Positions 27,475 to 35,704 of a DNA stretch of 64,000 nucleotides are shown piece after piece; the stretch's first letter is position 1, and every line of letters starts with the position of its first letter. The translations under genes were made by a program, and so were the position numbers. The DNA comes from Novosphingobium sp. FKTRR1 (GTDB taxonomy: Bacteria; Pseudomonadota; Alphaproteobacteria; Sphingomonadales; Sphingomonadaceae), in NCBI RefSeq assembly GCF_020404405.1, contig NZ_JAIZDA010000008.1, positions 100,729 through 164,728 on the forward strand. Direction: 5' to 3'. The notes under the pieces were generated by a model. That model did not search any database, was not told the DNA's origin, and worked only from the letters and a program-made list of their open reading frames with translations.

Positions 27475-28169
27475 TCCGCACCCGGCCCGCCCTGGTTTCA
27501 CCGTTGCTGCTGCTGCTGGCCCTGTTGCTGGCGCTGCTGCTGGCGTTGCTGGCCGCCCAACCTTGCGCGGCGGCAAGCAAGCCCAGGGAAGGCTTTGCTC
27601 CCAGCCTGCCCGCAGCGCCGCAAGCCAAGGCGGCCGATGGCGCGATCTTCAACGCGGCACTCGGCTATGCCGGGCTGGTCGAAGGGCGCCGCGCCCGCGC
27701 GGTGGGCGACCCGCTGACGATCGTGCTGGTCGAAAACTTCACGTCGGCCAAGACCGCTGCGGGCAAGACACAGAAGTCGGGTGCGTTCAACATCGTACCA
27801 CCCACAGCCGGACCTTTGTCGTTTCTTGACCCCAACGCCCTTAAAGCTTCGGGCGGATCGTCGTTCAACGGTCAGGGCAATGCCTCTCAGACCAGCACGC
27901 TCGGCGGTACGCTCAGTGTGACGATCGCCGAAGTGCGGTCGAACGGCACGGCCCTTGTGAAAGGGGAAAAGCGTTTGCTGCTCAGTCAGGGTCAGGAATG
28001 GGTCCAGTTCTCGGGCATCGTGCGCCTGGGCGACCTTGATGGCGACAACAGCGTCACCTCTGCCCGCGTGGCCGATGCGCACATCGAATACACCGGCAGC
28101 GGTTCGATCGGCCGCGCCAGCCGCGAAGGCTGGCTGTCGAAGTTCTTCTCCGCGATCACCCCGTTCTAG
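27471..28169 (+). CDS. flgH: Flagellar L-ring protein FlgH
   Basis: 232 aa from GTG 27471, overlapping the flgG stop (GTGA). A very Leu-rich signal sequence (residues 11-29) is followed by the mature L-ring fold: GDPLTIVLVENFTSAKTAAGKTQ, GGTLSVTIAEVRSNGTALVKGEKRLLL, and the ending RVADAHIEYTGSGSIGRASREGWLSKFF. FlgH is normally a lipoprotein, but the cysteine here sits in LAAQPCAA (Cys32), which is not a lipobox (P at -1, Q at -2). Lipidation is therefore doubtful. Confidence 0.94.
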   Translation: MIRTRPALVSPLLLLLALLLALLLALLAAQPCAAASKPREGFAPSLPAAPQAKAADGAIFNAALGYAGLVEGRRARAVGDPLTIVLVENFTSAKTAAGKTQKSGAFNIVPPTAGPLSFLDPNALKASGGSSFNGQGNASQTSTLGGTLSVTIAEVRSNGTALVKGEKRLLLSQGQEWVQFSGIVRLGDLDGDNSVTSARVADAHIEYTGSGSIGRASREGWLSKFFSAITPF

Positions 28170-28181
28170 GGCCACTTAGTC

Positions 28182-29366
28182 ATGCCGATGCTCGCCTCTC
28201 CCTTCGACCACGACCTGGCGCTACCGCTGCCGCTGCCGGTACGGATACGTCAAACCGGCAAGCCCGCTGTGCGGCGGCTGGTGGCGCTGGTCATGGTCGC
28301 CTTCGCGCTGGTGACGGCGGGCGAGGCGCGCGCCGACCGGGTGCGCGATCTGGGCGCGTTCCAGGGCGTGCGCACCAACCAGCTCACCGGCTATGGCGTG
28401 GTCGTGGGCCTGCCCGGCACCGGCGATGACAACCTCGACTACGTGACACAGGCGATGCGCGGCGTATCGGGACGGCTGGGCGTGCAACTGCCGGCGGGCG
28501 TTTCGCCCGGTCTCAAGAATGCCGCCGCCGTGCTGGTCACCGCCGATCTGCCCGCCTTTGCCAAGCCGGGGCAGCGCATCGATGTGACCGTCAGCACCAT
28601 CGGCAAGGCCAAGTCTTTGCGCGGCGGCGCGCTGATCCTGTCGCCGCTTTATGGCGCGGACGGGCAGATCTATGCGATGGCGCAGGGCAATCTGGCCGTG
28701 GGCGGCCTTGGCATCACCGCCAAGGATGGCTCGCAATTGACGGTCAACGTGCCCACCGTGGGCCGCATCGCCGACGGGGCGAGCGTCGAACGCGCGGTGC
28801 AGACCGGCTTCGAGAATGCCGAAGTCTTGCGCTGGAACCTGTTTCAGGCCGACTTCCTGACCGCCGCACGGGTGCGCGATGCAATCAATTCGCGCTATCC
28901 GCAGACCGCCTCGGTCGAGGATGGCGTGACCGTGGCGCTGCGCCTGCCCACCGGCACCGACCGCCGCGCCAGCGTGATGGCCGCGATCGAGATGATCGAC
29001 GTGACCCCCGCCGAAACCCCGGCCAAGGTCATCGTCAACAGCCGCACCGGCACGGTGGTGATCAACAGCGCGGTGCGGCTTGCCCCCGCCGCGATCAGCC
29101 ATGGCAAGCTGGTGGTCAAGATCGACGAAAAGCCGCAAGTCTCGCAGCCCGGCCCGTTCAGCAACGGCCAGACGGCGGTAACCCCCAACAGCCAGATCAG
29201 CGCGCAAGAGAGCGAGGCCCACGTCGCCTTGTTCAAGCCGGGCGCCTCGCTGTCCTCGCTGGTCAATGCGCTCAACAAGCTGGGGGTCAGCCCTTCGGAC
29301 CTTGTTGCCATTCTGGAAGCGCTGAAGGAAGCGGGCTCGCTCAAGGCCGAGATGGAGGTGATATGA
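28182..29366 (+). CDS. flgI: Flagellar P-ring protein FlgI
   Basis: 394 aa. A signal peptide (VALVMVAFALVTAGEARA, cleavage before DRVRD at ~51) precedes the P-ring sequence with VRTNQLTGYGVVVGLPGTGD, KPGQRIDVTVSTIGKAKSL and SLSSLVNALNKLGVSPSDLVAILEALKEAG at the end. The N-terminus before the hydrophobic core is unusually long (~30 residues, Pro/Leu-rich); an internal start may be used. The stop overlaps flgJ (ATGA). Confidence 0.96.
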   Translation: MPMLASPFDHDLALPLPLPVRIRQTGKPAVRRLVALVMVAFALVTAGEARADRVRDLGAFQGVRTNQLTGYGVVVGLPGTGDDNLDYVTQAMRGVSGRLGVQLPAGVSPGLKNAAAVLVTADLPAFAKPGQRIDVTVSTIGKAKSLRGGALILSPLYGADGQIYAMAQGNLAVGGLGITAKDGSQLTVNVPTVGRIADGASVERAVQTGFENAEVLRWNLFQADFLTAARVRDAINSRYPQTASVEDGVTVALRLPTGTDRRASVMAAIEMIDVTPAETPAKVIVNSRTGTVVINSAVRLAPAAISHGKLVVKIDEKPQVSQPGPFSNGQTAVTPNSQISAQESEAHVALFKPGASLSSLVNALNKLGVSPSDLVAILEALKEAGSLKAEMEVI

Positions 29367-29791
29367 CCGACATTTCCGCATCCGCCGGCGCTGGCCCGGC
29401 CACCGCAACGAACCCCGCGCTGTCTCCCGAACGCGCGAAACTGCGTCAGGCGGCGCAGGCGTTCGAGGCGATCTTCATCCGCGAGATCCTGTCCACCGCG
29501 CGCGCCACGACCTTTGGCGCAGACCCCATCGGCGGTGCCGACCAGAGCGCCGTCGATCAGGGTCGCGACACCTTTACCCAGATGCGCGACGAACGCTTTG
29601 CCGACATCGCCTCGAAGTCCGGCGCCTTCGGGCTGGCCGCGCGGATCGAGGCGCAACTGGCGCGGGCCTTGCCGATAGCCGCGACCGCAGCTTCGTCCGC
29701 CGCCGCAGGCTCGCCCGCCGCCGCTGTCGCCGCCGGTGCTGCCAAAGCCGCCGCCAGCGCCGCCATCGCGACCCTTCGCAAGGAGCCCTGA
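29363..29791 (+). CDS. flgJ: Rod-binding protein, FlgJ N-terminal domain type
   Basis: 142 aa. Only the rod-binding domain is present: KLRQAAQAFEAIFIREILSTAR, then AVDQGRDTFTQMRDERFADIASKSGAFGLA. The muramidase half of enteric FlgJ is missing; the C-terminal ~45 residues are Ala-rich. The lytic transglycosylase at 19777 is the likely replacement. It caps the growing rod in the periplasm. Confidence 0.92.
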   Translation: MTDISASAGAGPATATNPALSPERAKLRQAAQAFEAIFIREILSTARATTFGADPIGGADQSAVDQGRDTFTQMRDERFADIASKSGAFGLAARIEAQLARALPIAATAASSAAAGSPAAAVAAGAAKAAASAAIATLRKEP

Positions 29792-29796
29792 ACGCC

Positions 29797-31137
29797 ATGT
29801 CCAGCAACCTTCTGTCGATCGGCGCGAGTGGGGCCAGGGCGGCGCAAGTCGCGCTCGACGTCACCAGCCAGAACATAGCCAACGCATCCACCGCAGGCTA
29901 TGTCCGGCGCAGCACCGAGCTGGCCGAAGTGGCCGCGACCGGTTACTTCGGCACGATCAAGGACGTGTCGCTGTCGGGCGTCCGGGTGGCCAAGGTGGTG
30001 CGCAATGCCGATGCCTTTCGCCAGGCCGAAGTGCGTCGCACCGGATCGGACACCGCGCGCGCCAGTTCCGAAGTCGATGGGCTGACCAACATTTCCAACG
30101 CGCTGGAACAGGCCAACACCTACACCGCGATCACCACTTTCCAAGCGGCGCTGCAAAAGCTGAAGGAAAACCCCACCGACAGTTCGCTGCGCGCCAGCGT
30201 GATCGAGAGCGCGCGCACGATGGTCGACACGTTCCAGATCGCGGGGCAGGAACTCGATGCGGTCGGCAACGGGTTGCAATCCAGTGTCAAGGACGGGATC
30301 AGTCAGGTCAACACGCTGGCGGGCGAACTGGCCCGCACCAATTTGCGCCTGACCCGTGCCGCCGATGCCAGCAGCGACCAGACCGCATTGCTCGACCAGC
30401 GCGACCAGCTGCTTTCGCAATTGAGCCAATATGCCAACCTTGGCACCACCTTTGCCAGCGATGGCAGCGTTGCGGTGACGATCGGCGGCACCTCCGGGCC
30501 GTCGCTGGTAACCGGCGGCGCCTCGGTGCCGGTTACCGCCACCTTCGATGCCACCGCCGGAACGGTGACCTTTGACGCGGGCGGCACGCCGCTGTCGCTG
30601 TCGGGCGGCTCGCTTGCCGGGCAACAGGCCGCGCTGACCAAGCTGGCGCAGATCCATGGCGACCTCAACACGCTGGCCGGTGACATCGTCACCACGGTCA
30701 ACCATGCGCAAAGCACAGGCGTCGATCTGGCGGGAGCCCCCGGCGCAAACCTGCTGACCGGCTCCGACACCACCACGATCGCGCTGGCCACCAGCAATGG
30801 CAGCAAGATCGCCACAGCCCCCGCCACCGCCGGCCCCGGCAGCCGCGACACCGCCAACCTCGATGCGATGCGCGCGGCACTGGCGACGACCAACCCGGCG
30901 GGGCGGATGGATGGCATCCTGTTCGACATTTCGAGCACGGTAGCCAGCCGGACCGTCACGCGCGACGCGCTCAAGACCATTTCGGATTCGGCCAGCACCT
31001 CGCTCAGCGCCGAAGCCGGGGTCGATCTCAACACCGAAGCGGTGAATCTGGTGCGTTTCCAGCAGGCTTTTCAGGCCTCTGGCAAAGTCATGCAGGTCGC
31101 CACCACCTTGTTCGATACGCTGCTCAACATCAGGTAA
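29797..31137 (+). CDS. flgK: Hook-filament junction protein FlgK (HAP1)
   Basis: 446 aa. The N-terminus has the D0/D1 signature ALDVTSQNIANASTAGYVRRS; the coiled ISQVNTLAGELARTNLRL region with DQTALLDQRDQLLSQLSQYANL is FlgK-like; the C-terminus ends GVDLNTEAVNLVRFQQAFQASGKVMQVATTLFDTLLNIR. Joins hook to filament. Exported with help of the FlgN-like chaperone. Part of flgK-flgL. Confidence 0.95.
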   Translation: MSSNLLSIGASGARAAQVALDVTSQNIANASTAGYVRRSTELAEVAATGYFGTIKDVSLSGVRVAKVVRNADAFRQAEVRRTGSDTARASSEVDGLTNISNALEQANTYTAITTFQAALQKLKENPTDSSLRASVIESARTMVDTFQIAGQELDAVGNGLQSSVKDGISQVNTLAGELARTNLRLTRAADASSDQTALLDQRDQLLSQLSQYANLGTTFASDGSVAVTIGGTSGPSLVTGGASVPVTATFDATAGTVTFDAGGTPLSLSGGSLAGQQAALTKLAQIHGDLNTLAGDIVTTVNHAQSTGVDLAGAPGANLLTGSDTTTIALATSNGSKIATAPATAGPGSRDTANLDAMRAALATTNPAGRMDGILFDISSTVASRTVTRDALKTISDSASTSLSAEAGVDLNTEAVNLVRFQQAFQASGKVMQVATTLFDTLLNIR

Positions 31138-31145
31138 GGCTTGCC

Positions 31146-32069
31146 ATGACGATCGCCTCGACCAGCACCAGCGCGTTCTATGACCGCTCGACGCTCGACC
31201 TCACCTCGCTGCGCAAGCAGGCCGAGCAGATTCAGGCGCAGATCTCGTCGGGCAACCGGCTGGTCGCATCAACCGACGATCCGCTGGCGGCTTCGCGGTT
31301 GCGCTCGCTCCAGTACAGCGACGCGATGGGCAAGATCGACCAGTCCGCCGCCTCGCGCGCGACGTCCGACCTCAACCTGACCGATTCCGCGCTGACCCAG
31401 TTCGGCAACTACATCGTTCGGGCCAAGGAGCTGGCGACGCAGGCCGCCAGCGCCACCGTATCCGACAGCCAGCGCGGCTCGATCGCCAGCGAACTGGCGC
31501 AGATGCAGAAGGATCTGGTCTCGCTGGCCAATACCCGCGATGTGGATGGCAATGCGCTGTTCGGTGGCGATGCTCCGGGCGATGCCTATACGGTCAACGG
31601 ATCGGGCGTGGCGAGCTATGCCGGGAACGGCATCGCCGGGCAGTTGTCGCTGGGCGACGGACAAACCGTCAGCCGCAGCCTGACCGGCCCGGAATTTCTC
31701 AACTTCAAGGACAAGGCGGGCAACAGCACCAACCTGCTGGCGGTGGTCAAGGGGCTCGCCGACAGCCTTGCCGCTGGCGGCCCCGGCGGCCAGACCGCCG
31801 CCGCCACGTCGCTCGACTTGCTGTCGACCGCGCTCGACACGGTCACTACCGCGCAAACCGTGGTCGGATCGCGACTGACCTGGATCGATCTCAACACCGA
31901 ACGCCAGACCGCATTGGCCACCACCCGCGCCAGCGAACAGGCCGACATCGGCGGCACCGATACCGCGGCGGCGATGGTGCGGTTGCAGGAGTTGTCGACC
32001 GTGCTGCAGGCCAGCCAGGCCAGCTTCACCCGCCTTGCCAATCTCTCGCTGTTCGACGTGCTTCGCTAA
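31146..32069 (+). CDS. flgL: Hook-filament junction protein FlgL (HAP3)
   Basis: 307 aa, flagellin-like at both ends: STLDLTSLRKQAEQIQAQISSGNRLVASTDDPLAASRLRSLQYSD at the start and MVRLQELSTVLQASQASFTRLANLSLFDVLR at the end. The central domain has the FGGDAPGDAYTVNG loop. It binds FlgK and the first flagellin subunits. 8 nt after flgK. Confidence 0.95.
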   Translation: MTIASTSTSAFYDRSTLDLTSLRKQAEQIQAQISSGNRLVASTDDPLAASRLRSLQYSDAMGKIDQSAASRATSDLNLTDSALTQFGNYIVRAKELATQAASATVSDSQRGSIASELAQMQKDLVSLANTRDVDGNALFGGDAPGDAYTVNGSGVASYAGNGIAGQLSLGDGQTVSRSLTGPEFLNFKDKAGNSTNLLAVVKGLADSLAAGGPGGQTAAATSLDLLSTALDTVTTAQTVVGSRLTWIDLNTERQTALATTRASEQADIGGTDTAAAMVRLQELSTVLQASQASFTRLANLSLFDVLR

Positions 32070-32102
32070 GCGCGCGATCGGCTACAGGGGACCGGATTAC
32101 AG

Positions 32103-32966
32103 ATGTACGCAGGTATCGGCATTGTTGTTCTGCTTGTCATGGTGTTCGGCGGGTTCATCATCACCGGCGGCGCCATCGGCCCGGTGGCCGAGGCCATTCC
32201 GCATGAAATGCTGATCATCGGCGGCGCCGCGCTGGGCGCCACGATCTCGGGCAATTCGCTGCACGAACTCAAGGGTATAGGCGCCGGGCTCGGCAAAGTG
32301 TTCAAGGGGCCCAAGCACAACAAGCAGGATCACGTCGATGCCATCGTGCTGTGCACGCGGCTGATGAAGATCTTGCGCAGCGATGGCCCGGTGGCGCTGG
32401 AAAGCCACGTCACCGACCCCAAGAACTCGCCGATCTTTGGCGAATTTCCCCGGATCGTGGCCAATCACGAACTGACCGCGCTGATCTGCGACACGCTGAC
32501 GCTGATCGTGGTGTCGTCGGGCACGCTTGAAGTGCACGCGGTCGAGGACGTGATGGACCACGCGATGAAAACCCACTTCCACGAACAGGCCGAGGCGCAA
32601 CATGCGCTGCAAGGGCTGGCCGATGCGCTGCCCGCGCTGGGCATCGTCGCGGCGGTGCTGGGTGTGGTCAAGACCATGGGCTCGATCGACAAGCCGCCCA
32701 CGATCCTGGGCGCGATGATCGGTTCGGCGCTGGTCGGCACGTTCATGGGCGTGCTGCTGGCCTATGGCATCGTCGCGCCGATGGCCGGTCGGCTCAAGCA
32801 AGTGCTCGATCAGGACGAGATGATCTTTCAGGCGGTCAAGCAGGTGATCATCGCCAGCCTGCACGGCTGGCCGCAGCCGCTGGTCGTCGAAAGCGCGCGG
32901 TCCGGATTGGGCCACTCGTTCCGCCCCGGCCTGTCCGAACTGCTCGACGCGCTGCGCGGTCGCTGA
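32103..32966 (+). CDS. motA: Flagellar motor stator protein MotA
   Basis: 287 aa, full MotA with four membrane helices. Helix 1 is YAGIGIVVLLVMVFGGFII; helix 2 is in MLIIGGAALGATISGNS; helices 3 and 4 lie in LGIVAAVLGVVKTMGSI and LVGTFMGVLLAYGIVAPMAGRL, with conserved prolines. The cytoplasmic loop has the charged residues that press on FliG (MKILRSDGPVALESHV). Together with MotB it forms the ion-driven stator. Follows flgL in the same direction. Confidence 0.97.
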   Translation: MYAGIGIVVLLVMVFGGFIITGGAIGPVAEAIPHEMLIIGGAALGATISGNSLHELKGIGAGLGKVFKGPKHNKQDHVDAIVLCTRLMKILRSDGPVALESHVTDPKNSPIFGEFPRIVANHELTALICDTLTLIVVSSGTLEVHAVEDVMDHAMKTHFHEQAEAQHALQGLADALPALGIVAAVLGVVKTMGSIDKPPTILGAMIGSALVGTFMGVLLAYGIVAPMAGRLKQVLDQDEMIFQAVKQVIIASLHGWPQPLVVESARSGLGHSFRPGLSELLDALRGR

Positions 32967-33015
32967 CATGCGCTGCGCGGTGTCTGCATCGGCGGCAGCG
33001 GACAAGGAATAGCCC

Positions 33016-33852
33016 ATGGCCAAGCCGCTCAAGGGCAAGGCACCCCCCGCCCCGATCATCGTCAAGAAGATCACCGTCGTTGCCGGTGGGCATCACGGCG
33101 GGGCGTGGAAGGTGGCCTATGCCGACTTCGTGACCGCGATGATGGCGTTCTTCCTGCTGATGTGGCTGCTGGGCGCCACCACCGAAAAGCAGCGCAAGGG
33201 GCTGGCCGATTACTTTGCCCCCACGCTTGTCACCACGCGCAAGGGCAGCACCGGCTCGTATGGCCTGCTTGGCGGATCGTCGCTGACCGATGCCGACCAT
33301 TACCAGCACCGCGCCGGGCAGACCGGCAGCAAGACGATCACCATTCCGCGCGACGCCGCCGGCGGGCCCAAGGACGGCGGATCGAAAGCCAAGCGCACCG
33401 CGATCCTGCACGAACGGCTGGAGCAGAAACTGCAAGCCAGCGAGAAACTGCGCAAGCTGGCGCAGCAGGTGGGCATGTCCCTCACCCCCGACGGCATCCG
33501 GCTCGATCTGGTCGACAACCCCAAGTTCTCGATGTTCCGGCTGGGCACCACGATCCTTACCCCCGATGCGGTCGAGCTGGTCGGCGCGATCGGGCAGGCG
33601 ATCGCACCCGACACCAGCGCGCTGACCGTGCGCGGCCACACCGATTCGCTGCAATGGAAGCCGGGCGATCCGGCCAACAACTGGTCGCTGTCGGCCGGTC
33701 GCGCCGAAGCCACCCGGCAGGCGCTGATGCGCGCGGGCGTCAGCGAAAAGCGCTTCCGCCGGATCGAGGGCGTGGCCGACCAGGAACCGCTGGTGCAAGA
33801 CAACCCCGCCGACCCGCGCAACCGCCGGATGTCGATCCTGCTGATGGATTGA
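33016..33852 (+). CDS. motB: Flagellar motor stator protein MotB
   Basis: 278 aa. A basic cytoplasmic start (KPLKGKAPPAPIIVKKI) leads to the single helix WKVAYADFVTAMMAFFLLMWLLG with the proton-binding Asp in YADF. The C-terminus is an OmpA-like peptidoglycan-binding domain (ALTVRGHTDSLQWKPGDPANNWSLSAGRAEATRQALMRAGV, ending PRNRRMSILLM). It anchors the stator to the cell wall. 49 nt after motA; last gene of the flgB operon before a converging noncoding region. Confidence 0.97.
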   Translation: MAKPLKGKAPPAPIIVKKITVVAGGHHGGAWKVAYADFVTAMMAFFLLMWLLGATTEKQRKGLADYFAPTLVTTRKGSTGSYGLLGGSSLTDADHYQHRAGQTGSKTITIPRDAAGGPKDGGSKAKRTAILHERLEQKLQASEKLRKLAQQVGMSLTPDGIRLDLVDNPKFSMFRLGTTILTPDAVELVGAIGQAIAPDTSALTVRGHTDSLQWKPGDPANNWSLSAGRAEATRQALMRAGVSEKRFRRIEGVADQEPLVQDNPADPRNRRMSILLMD

Positions 33853-33930
33853 GCGGGCAGACACGAGGCGGCGTGGACAAATTCCACGAGGCCCAGGCTG
33901 CCCAGTCCGCACCACTCCTGAAACGCCGAA

Positions 33931-34022
33931 CCCCCACCCCCAACCCCTCCCCGCCGGGGAGGGGAGCAAACCCATCGCTCAGATTTCTCCCCTCCCCGGC
34001 GGGGAGGGGTCGGGGGTGGGGG
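33931..34022. repeat. 92-bp long inverted repeat of 36-nt GC-rich arms
   Basis: Arms 33931-33966 and 33987-34022 are reverse complements with one mismatch, around a 20-nt loop. Each arm is itself palindromic (cccctccccgccggggaggg core). It lies 78 nt after motB in the convergent gap, as expected for an interspersed palindromic element of REP or MITE type. Whether other copies exist in the genome cannot be seen. Confidence 0.8.
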
Positions 34023-34043
34023 CTCCGCCTCACCGGCAAGCAC

Positions 34044-34076
34044 AAAAAAACCCGCGCGCGGAATTCGCGCACGGGT
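34044..34076 (-). terminator. Intrinsic terminator of the candidate ncRNA
   Basis: Minus strand: an 11-bp stem ACCCGTGCGCG/CGCGCGCGGGT (one G-U pair) with loop AATTC, then seven T. A strong rho-independent terminator with no protein gene to serve on that strand. Confidence 0.85.
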
Positions 34077-34411
34077 CTGGGCCGGGTGGCGAATCCGGTT
34101 AACGCCGCTGGCAGGTGGGGAAGGCGCGGACGGGTGCGGTCGGCGCTGGTTTGGGTTCTCGACGCAGGTTTGTGCGAATGGCGAAAGTGGCGCGTAGAGG
34201 GACCAAATTCGCTCGACCCTGACGGGCACGCAGGCACCGGGGCGGGCTCGCGCTCTTGCCGGACTACCTTGCGGGCTTGGGGCCCGATCCCACGGCGGAG
34301 GTAACAGGCCCCGCCGTTCGTGCCGCGAATGCGGACGCCTCCGTCCTTGGAAATCGCCGACCGCGCGCCGGGTCGCAAAGGCGAAGCGCTCACGCCCCAG
34401 CTCCCGTCACG
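34044..34411 (-). ncRNA. Candidate structured noncoding RNA between motB and the flagellins
   Basis: The 708-nt gap from 33853 to 34560 holds a self-contained minus-strand transcription unit. It has a strong promoter (TTGACA-17-TATATG at 34446-34418), about 370 nt, and an intrinsic terminator with seven T. The frame that spans it has no stop before the terminator and no ribosome-binding site, so it is not a gene for a protein. Local hairpins are many: CGACC-N8-GGTCG, GGACG-GAGG-CGTCC, CCGC-ATTC-GCGG, and ACGGCGG-N12-CCGCCGT. I looked for RNase P (GAGGAAAGTCC), tmRNA (ANDN-type tag, T-loop) and SRP RNA motifs and saw none. Function unknown. Confidence 0.5.
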
Positions 34412-34417
34412 GCGCGG

Positions 34418-34446
34418 CATATAACCCATATGGTTCGTTTTGTCAA
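34418..34446 (-). promoter_or_regulatory. Strong housekeeping promoter of the candidate ncRNA
   Basis: TTGACA at 34446-34441, a 17-nt spacer, TATATG at 34423-34418. A perfect -35 with ideal spacing and an AT-rich -10 in very GC-rich surroundings; predicted start near 34411. Confidence 0.75.
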
Positions 34447-34493
34447 GGGTAAAGCGGGGACGTGCCCGCGCGTCCTGCCCCCATAAACGCTTC

Positions 34494-34523
34494 GGCCCGG
34501 CAACCGCGATGGGTTGCCGGGCC
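34494..34523 (-). terminator. Terminator-like hairpin after flagellin 1
   Basis: 12-bp perfect stem (ggcccggcaacc at 34494-34505 with 34512-34523), 6-nt loop, ~40 nt after the flagellin stop. The same stem follows the second flagellin. No clean U-run. Confidence 0.65.
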
Positions 34524-34560
34524 TTGCGACCTGCTGGATGCAGGGGCGCTGGGGTCAGTC

Positions 34561-35445
34561 TTAGCGCAGCAGCGAGAGCACGTTCTGCTGGCTCTGGTTG
34601 GCCTGGGCGATCATCGCGGTAGAAGCCTGGGCGAGGATCTGGGCCTTGGCCATCTGCGTCGTTTCGGCAGAATAGTCGGTGTCCTGAATGCGGCTGCGGG
34701 CATCCGACAGGTTGGTGATGTTGTCGTTCAGGTTGTTGACGGCCGATTCCAGACGGTTCTGGCCGGCACCCAGCGTGGCGCGGGTCGAGTTCACGTTGGC
34801 CAGCGCCGAATCGACGTTGGTGATCGTGGACGAGGCGGTCGAAGCACTCGACACGTCGAGGGCCTGACCGGTCTGGGTCGAGTCATAGCTCGTGCCCGAG
34901 GTGGCATCGAACAGCTTCGACCCGTCGAAGGCCTTGCTGACGATGGTCACCGTGTCGCCGGTGTTGGCGCCGGTCTGGATCGCGAACGACTTGTCGTCCG
35001 AACCGTCGGCGGCAGGCGTCGTGCTGACCACCGCGAACACCGCGTTGCCGTTGAACTTGGTGTTGTTCAGCACGTCGGAGATCTGGGCGTTGAGGTTGCC
35101 CACTTCCGACTGCATCGCGTCGCGGTCCGACTGCTGGTAGGTGGCCGACTTCGATTGCACCGCCAGCTCGCGCACGCGCTGCAGCATGTTGGTCACTTCG
35201 TTCAGCGCGCCTTCCGCCGTCTGCGCCAGGCTGATGCCGTCGTTGGCGTTGCGGACGCCCTGGCTCATGCCCTTGATCTGCGCGGTCATGGTCGTGGAAA
35301 TGGCCAGACCGGCCGCGTCGTCCTTGGCCCCGTTGATGCGCTTGCCGGTGGACAGGCGTTCCATCGCGGTGCTGCCCATCTTGGCCGCGGAGTTCGAGGC
35401 GTTGGCCGCCCTGATCGCGTTGATGTTGGTGTTGATGACTGCCAT
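34561..35445 (-). CDS. fliC: Flagellin, copy 1
   Basis: 294 aa from [16 protein letters not shown] 35445 is preferred over one two codons earlier because GGAG is 7 nt upstream of it. Conserved flagellin ends: [16 protein letters not shown] with [26 protein letters not shown] at the N-terminus, and [35 protein letters not shown]...QNVLSLLR at the C-terminus. The middle D2 region is very short. It differs from the neighbouring copy at about 15 positions. Its own sigma-28-like promoter lies 70-100 nt upstream and it ends with a hairpin, so it is monocistronic. Confidence 0.97.
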   Translation of the reverse strand: MAVINTNINAIRAANASNSAAKMGSTAMERLSTGKRINGAKDDAAGLAISTTMTAQIKGMSQGVRNANDGISLAQTAEGALNEVTNMLQRVRELAVQSKSATYQQSDRDAMQSEVGNLNAQISDVLNNTKFNGNAVFAVVSTTPAADGSDDKSFAIQTGANTGDTVTIVSKAFDGSKLFDATSGTSYDSTQTGQALDVSSASTASSTITNVDSALANVNSTRATLGAGQNRLESAVNNLNDNITNLSDARSRIQDTDYSAETTQMAKAQILAQASTAMIAQANQSQQNVLSLLR

Positions 35446-35520
35446 GTTCATTCTCCAGTGAAGGGATCGCTCCCGAACCGACCGCTGGGCCCTGCGCGAA
35501 GCAGCCCGGCCGTCACGGAA

Positions 35521-35549
35521 AAGACCGGCAAAATCCTGCCGGAATTAAG
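35521..35549 (-). promoter_or_regulatory. Sigma-28-like promoter of flagellin 1
   Basis: Minus strand: CTTAA (35549-35545), 15 nt, GCCGGTCTT (35529-35521). The -10 has the GCCG start of the FliA consensus and the spacing is exact. The spacer and -10 also form a CCGGCA-N6-TGCCGG palindrome shared with the other flagellin. Confidence 0.75.
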
Positions 35550-35636
35550 GCTGAAGCTGGCCAAATTCTGCCGTTTTTTGCCAGAAAATCAGGCCTTTTC
35601 GGCAAGCGGACAACCACGATCGCACAACGCCATTCG

Positions 35637-35664
35637 GCCCGGCAACCGCAAAGGGTTGCCGGGC
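35637..35664 (-). terminator. Terminator-like hairpin after flagellin 2
   Basis: 11-bp stem gcccggcaacc (35637-35647) with ggttgccgggc (35654-35664), the same sequence as after flagellin 1. It separates the two flagellin units. Confidence 0.65.
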
Positions 35665-35704
35665 TATGGGCCACCTGGTGGAGACAGGCGGCGATCCGGG
35701 ACGC

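Noticed and set aside
34044..34411. Identification of the candidate RNA as RNase P RNA, tmRNA or SRP RNA
   Set aside because: None of GAGGAAAGTCC, an ANDN-type tag sequence, a TTCGANTC T-loop or the SRP GGAA tetraloop region was found by eye.
33740..34429. Minus-strand reading frame of 229 codons across the candidate RNA
   Set aside because: Its start lies in the -10 box, there is no ribosome-binding site, and it runs through the terminator and the 92-bp palindrome into motB antisense.
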